Source: Anaerolineaceae bacterium
Lineage (GTDB): Bacteria; Chloroflexota; Anaerolineae; Anaerolineales; Anaerolineaceae
Direction: 5' to 3'
Assembly: GCA_028714615.1 (NCBI GenBank)
Contig: JAQTMA010000127.1
Coordinates: 3,363 to 11,548 of the forward strand
DNA: 8,186 nucleotides
Part shown: positions 4,752 to 8,186 of the stretch, piece by piece
How the letters are laid out: the number at the start of each line of letters is the position of its first letter
Numbering within the stretch: the first letter of the stretch is position 1
Notes under the pieces: generated by a model
What the model was told of the DNA's origin: nothing
The model's database searches: none
What the model saw: the letters and a program-made list of their open reading frames with translations, nothing else
Program-made: the position numbers and the translations under genes

Positions 4752-7667
4752 GTGCAGATCAAGATCAAGTACCTATTCAAACGCGTGCTTATGGTGTTGG
4801 CTCTATTCACTGCTCTTGGCTTATCACCTATCAGCGGCCACCAAGCCTCCGCTGCATCCAGCGTAATCCGAATAACACCCGACGGCCTACTGACCCCCGA
4901 TTGTGGCTCCAGTTGGGCGACCGCTTGCGATTTGCAATATGCAATCAACATCCTTGCGGATACCTCCGGAGGGTTATCATGGGAGCTATGGGTCAAAGCG
5001 GGTACTTACCTCCCCACCACTAATTCTACAGCCCCGTCTGTTTCATTCGTGCTCAAAAATGGGGTCGCATTCTATGGCGGTTTTGAGGGAAATGAAGCTG
5101 CGCGCGATGAACGCAGTTGGACAGGTCATTCATCCATCCTCAGCGGTGATATCGGCCATGACGATCAAGCCAGTCCCGCCACGGATACCAGTAAGATCGT
5201 CGGCGTAAATGCTTACCATGTTGTCACTGCGAATGGTGTAAATCAGACAGCTATCCTGGATGGGTTCACTGTCACGGCGGGGAAGACCTGGCTTGGGGGA
5301 GATCCCTCTTATCGCGAAGGGGGAGGCATGCAGATCATGGGTGGAAGTCCAACTCTGAGTAATCTCATTTTCAGCGGTAACCAAGCCTTCCAATCCTCGG
5401 GGGGAGGGATCTTTAATCAACCTGGAGATCCGATCTTAACGAACGTTGATTTTATTGGAAATGGTGGAGGGGCACAAAGCGGCGGCGGGTTTTACAACGA
5501 TGGGGGTAATCCAATCCTAACGGATATCACGTTCATCAACAATTCTGCAAGTAACGGCGGGGGAATGAGTACGTTCGGAAATGCGGTTCTGACCCACGTT
5601 ACCTTTAAAGACAATTCTAGTGCACAGGGTGGTGGACTCTATACCGGGGGAAATGCGGTCCTTAACGATATAACCTTCACAGGGAATATTGCTTTCCTTA
5701 AAGGTGGTGGAATTACGAATTATGGGATCCTCTCGATAACAAATGGTATTTTCGAAGGGAACAGCGTGACCAACGGATACGGTGGCGCAATTTATAACTC
5801 GAATGCCAGTTCACCTTTAACGATCAGTGGAGTAACTTTTTGGGGGAATCAAGCCATGAGCGGTGGTGGGCTGTACAATGAGTTTAGCCAATTTGTCACT
5901 CTGAATAACGTCACCTTGACACAAAACAGCGCAGATAGTATGGGTGGCGGAATATATAGCACCTCGTTTCCTCCGGTTATTCGGAACGGGATTCTGTGGA
6001 ACAATACCCCTGATCAAATTAGCGGTGGGGTCAGTGTATCCTACAGTGATATCCAGTCGGTTCCAGGTGAATTGTATCCTGGCCTAGGGAATATTAACGC
6101 TGATCCACTCTTTGGGCCGGTGGGAACTTACGGAGGCGACACGCAGGTCTTTCCATTGTTACCCGGCAGTCCAGCGATCGATGCCGGGGAGAATGCTACT
6201 TGCGCTCCAACTGATCAACGCGGAGTGACCCGTCTTCAACCCCAGAGCAATGGCATTTGTGATATGGGTGCTTATGAAACGAGGGGATATACACTGTCGA
6301 TTTCCGGAAACGGAAACAATCAACACGTGGATCTTGGCGCTCCATTTAGCTACCCCTTGATCGTCACCATATCCAGCGCTTATTCAGAGCCAGTCGTAGG
6401 AGGAATAATCAGCTTTAGCGCCCCAAACAGTGGTGCAAGTGCTGTAATTAGCGGGTCTCCCGCAGTTGTCGTTGAAGGCGGCACAGCCACTGTTACTGCG
6501 ACCGCTAATGATCAAGCCGGAACATACTCTGTCAAAGCTTCAGCCCGTGGGGTAGCCCCGATAAACTTCAATATAACCAATGAGGGGACTGCTACAATTA
6601 CAAGTGCGAACTCTACAGTGAACCCTTCTGATTATGGGCAGTCGGTGACCATTGACGCCTCTGTAGCCGTTTTACCCCCAGGTACCGGCGAGCCCACCGG
6701 AACAGTGATTTTCTATCATGATGACGAAGAGCTCGGTTCGGCGGTGCTTGACCAAGGTCAGGCTTTCTTTACCACGAGTGGGTTACCTGCTGGGACAAAT
6801 GATATCACTGCAGCCTACATGGGTAACGGTCCCTTCTCCCCGAGCCGCTCAGATGTGCTCTCTCAAGTTGTCCATCCGGCTCCTGTAACCATTGAATTGT
6901 CCGACCTTAACTTTACCTATGATGGGCTTGCCCATTCGGCAACGGTGACGACCCATCCAACCGGGGTCATTGTTAATATTTTGTATAATGGCTTATCCAC
7001 TTTTCCGGTCGGGTCCGGGTCCTATGCCGTATCCGCCTCGAGCGACGACCCAAATTATTTTGGATCAGCCACCGGAACCCTGGCAATTGAACAAGCTCCC
7101 TTGACAGTAACAGCAGCCAATCATAATCGGGTCTATGGGGAAAGCAACCCAAATTTTACGTATATTGCTACTGGATTTGTGCATAGTGAAACCAGAACAA
7201 TATTACAAGGCGAGCCCGTCCTAACAACGGGGGCCACCCAGTCTTCCACTGTCGGAGAATATTCCATTTCAATTCACCCAGGGACTTTGACCGCGGATAA
7301 TTATCACCTCACCTTTGTACCTGGGACGCTGAAGATAGACAAAGCCAGTACCGCTCTATTGGTCATATCTTCACTGCCCACCTCCATCTCAGGTCGCGAA
7401 GTTACTTTCACTGCGGTTGCTCTGGTTCAAGCGCCTGGTACCGGAATGCCAACCGGAACAGTTACTTTTTATGACGGCAGCACTGTAATTGGTTCTACAA
7501 GTCTCAATTCGGGTCAGACGTCTCTGAAAATTTCATCGCTGGCTGTTGGTACACATGCGATTAAAGCCGTCTACGGCGGGGACAGTAATTATCAAAACAG
7601 TATTTCCGTCGAGATCCCCCTACAGGTGGATTCGATTAAATGGTATCTGCCTATCGCGATCCGGTAG
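4752..7667 (+). CDS. Secreted beta-helix (PMP-like) protein with Ig-like/MBG modules and aromatic-Leu-Pro tail
   Basis: A 971-residue exported modular protein from GTG 4752 (976 from ATG 4737). Residues 1-35 are a signal peptide (MQIKIKYLFKR, hydrophobic stretch, cut near HQASA). Residues about 175-425 are beta-helix rungs like chlamydial PMP repeats: GGGIFN, VDFIGN, GGGFYN, ITFINN, GGGMST and so on, about 23 residues each. About 449-509 matches the choice-of-anchor Q pattern: NADPLFGP, GSPAIDAG, DQRGVTR, CDMGAYE. Then a Big-1-like domain (513-613), an Ig-like repeat with PGTGEPTGTVIFY (614-708), two MBG-like domains (711-863: LNFTYDGLAHSATV; HNRVYGESNPNFTY) and a second Ig-like repeat with PGTGMPTGTVTFY (864-958). 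The end is KWYLPIAIR. This layout is typical of surface adhesins or stalk-borne proteins; the ligand is unknown. A/T content is higher than in its neighbours, and the gene is bracketed by yjbQ remnants, which suggests separate acquisition. Confidence 0.9.
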   Translation: MQIKIKYLFKRVLMVLALFTALGLSPISGHQASAASSVIRITPDGLLTPDCGSSWATACDLQYAINILADTSGGLSWELWVKAGTYLPTTNSTAPSVSFVLKNGVAFYGGFEGNEAARDERSWTGHSSILSGDIGHDDQASPATDTSKIVGVNAYHVVTANGVNQTAILDGFTVTAGKTWLGGDPSYREGGGMQIMGGSPTLSNLIFSGNQAFQSSGGGIFNQPGDPILTNVDFIGNGGGAQSGGGFYNDGGNPILTDITFINNSASNGGGMSTFGNAVLTHVTFKDNSSAQGGGLYTGGNAVLNDITFTGNIAFLKGGGITNYGILSITNGIFEGNSVTNGYGGAIYNSNASSPLTISGVTFWGNQAMSGGGLYNEFSQFVTLNNVTLTQNSADSMGGGIYSTSFPPVIRNGILWNNTPDQISGGVSVSYSDIQSVPGELYPGLGNINADPLFGPVGTYGGDTQVFPLLPGSPAIDAGENATCAPTDQRGVTRLQPQSNGICDMGAYETRGYTLSISGNGNNQHVDLGAPFSYPLIVTISSAYSEPVVGGIISFSAPNSGASAVISGSPAVVVEGGTATVTATANDQAGTYSVKASARGVAPINFNITNEGTATITSANSTVNPSDYGQSVTIDASVAVLPPGTGEPTGTVIFYHDDEELGSAVLDQGQAFFTTSGLPAGTNDITAAYMGNGPFSPSRSDVLSQVVHPAPVTIELSDLNFTYDGLAHSATVTTHPTGVIVNILYNGLSTFPVGSGSYAVSASSDDPNYFGSATGTLAIEQAPLTVTAANHNRVYGESNPNFTYIATGFVHSETRTILQGEPVLTTGATQSSTVGEYSISIHPGTLTADNYHLTFVPGTLKIDKASTALLVISSLPTSISGREVTFTAVALVQAPGTGMPTGTVTFYDGSTVIGSTSLNSGQTSLKISSLAVGTHAIKAVYGGDSNYQNSISVEIPLQVDSIKWYLPIAIR

Positions 7668-7674
7668 AAAGCTA

Positions 7675-7944
7675 GACATAGATAAATTGTTCGGCCAAAT
7701 CTGCAATCCGGCTGGAGAATCGAAAGCGGGAATTGTGAATTGTTGGTGATCTCCATGCACATCACCACCACCGACTTCATCAGCGATGATGAATCCGGGC
7801 TGAACCAGGATTTTGACTACTGGCTGGAGGAGCTGGCCCCCCACGCTCCGACCTCGCGTTACCGCCACAACGACTCCGGGGAGGACAACGCCGGCGCGCA
7901 CCTCAAGCGCCAGGTGATGGGGCGTGAAGTGGTGGTCGCGATCA
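7675..7944 (+). pseudogene. yjbQ: YjbQ (UPF0047) family, 5' fragment, frameshifted and cut at the 3' side
   Basis: From 7755 one frame reads [18 protein letters not shown], then [20 protein letters not shown] and on to GREVVVAI, where similarity stops at 7944. This is the N-terminal and middle part of YjbQ, with the family's H-[IT]-T-[TA] strand and NDDESG-like turn. Upstream, a different frame (7675-7746) reads [10 protein letters not shown]...[10 protein letters not shown] and then hits TGA. This resembles the family's 'ESG..eGiv.v' helix and strand and would join the MHITTT frame if one base had been lost near 7744-7746; that part is tentative. No start with a ribosome binding site is visible. 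From 7755 the frame stays open antisense through the right-hand gene to the window end, so an automatic caller may report a chimeric ORF. The missing C-terminal half lies at 4344-4444. Confidence 0.75.
7848..7944 (+). repeat. 97-bp direct repeat, right copy
   Basis: Partner of 4247-4343 (94/97 identical). This copy keeps the family-typical Asn in GEDNAGAH, where the left copy has Ser. The right end falls on the stop codon of the minus-strand regulator (TCA, 7942-7944). Confidence 0.93.
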
Positions 7945-8186
7945 TTGGTTATCCCATTCTTCGAGGGCAAAGGATACAGCCTCCTCCAGCCGCATCGTTC
8001 TTCCTGCCAACCACGCCTCCTGATAGTGATCTTCCCCCAGTTGGTCACGAACCTGGTCATCCATACGATCAATTTCACCTTGATCGCCGGGTTGGTGGCT
8101 GGCGTCCATGTCTTCCAATAAGGCAGACGATGCCCCCAGCAAGCGGGCAGCGCGATCCGGCGCGCCTAAAGCCGCCAGCGGTCCGG
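7942..8186 (-). CDS. LuxR/AAA-type TPR regulator, C-terminal fragment
   Basis: About 80 codons on the minus strand enter from the right edge and stop at TGA (7944-7942). The peptide reads [20 protein letters not shown], then [20 protein letters not shown] and so on, and ends [19 protein letters not shown]. This is the characteristic end of large signal-transduction ATPases with TPR repeats (LuxR/MalT-like, BTAD or adenylate-cyclase-linked). Their last part usually reads '[16 protein letters not shown].....p....e...v...r..LGe..f..aw.eGralslEeAv..AL'. Only this tail is visible, so the N-terminal domains and any DNA-binding part are unknown. An internal TTG at 8142 is not the start, because the homologous pattern continues upstream of it. 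The stop codon coincides with the end of the yjbQ direct repeat. Confidence 0.78.
   Translation of the reverse strand, partial: GPLAALGAPDRAARLLGASSALLEDMDASHQPGDQGEIDRMDDQVRDQLGEDHYQEAWLAGRTMRLEEAVSFALEEWDNQ

Noticed and set aside
4247..7944. Insertion sequence or integron cassette
   Set aside because: No transposase, integrase, terminal inverted repeats or attC-like structure. The direct repeat is coding yjbQ sequence, not a short target-site duplication.

Overview
The window looks like a chromosomal stretch from a member of the Chloroflexota (Anaerolineae-like). This rests on protein style, not on a marker gene. Two secreted proteins end in the short aromatic-Leu-Pro tail that I associate with this phylum. 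The partial gene at the right edge has the C-terminus typical of large TPR/ATPase regulators that are abundant there. The yjbQ fragments also read like the variant I would expect from that group. Most of the window is moderately GC-rich; one gene (about 4.55 to 7.75 kb) is visibly richer in A/T.

Layout from left to right. (1) 1-123 (+) is the end of a GyrI-like effector-binding domain protein. It meets, tail to tail and overlapping by 14 bases, (2) a membrane-bound diguanylate cyclase (7TM, PAS, GGEEF) on the minus strand, ending at 110. The cyclase has an upstream leader with a candidate 16-codon ORF behind a strong ribosome binding site, two perfect palindromes and a possible promoter. (3) Divergently transcribed from it is a 725-residue secreted protein made of 14 repeats of 45-50 residues, probably two seven-bladed beta-propellers. 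(4) 4247-4444 is the 3' part of a yjbQ (UPF0047) gene without a start. (5) 4752-7667 is a 971-residue secreted protein: a parallel beta-helix of PMP-like rungs, a choice-of-anchor Q-like segment, several Ig-like/MBG modules and an ...YLPIAIR end. (6) About 7675-7944 is the 5' part of a second yjbQ copy, cut off at its 3' side. (7) 7942-8186 (-) is the C-terminus of a LuxR/AAA-type TPR regulator running off the window.

The two yjbQ pieces share a 97-bp direct repeat (94/97 identical, 4247-4343 and 7848-7944) and bracket the lower-GC beta-helix gene in a 3601-bp period. Together they would rebuild most of one yjbQ. This split arrangement suggests a past duplication or a circular-intermediate integration that delivered or copied the surface protein gene. 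No recombinase or transposase is visible.

Functionally the window is about cell-surface display and signalling. There are two exported repeat proteins with the same kind of C-terminal tail, each with its own Shine-Dalgarno and candidate -10, next to a c-di-GMP synthase. No metabolic operon, RNA gene, CRISPR array or insertion sequence was found.
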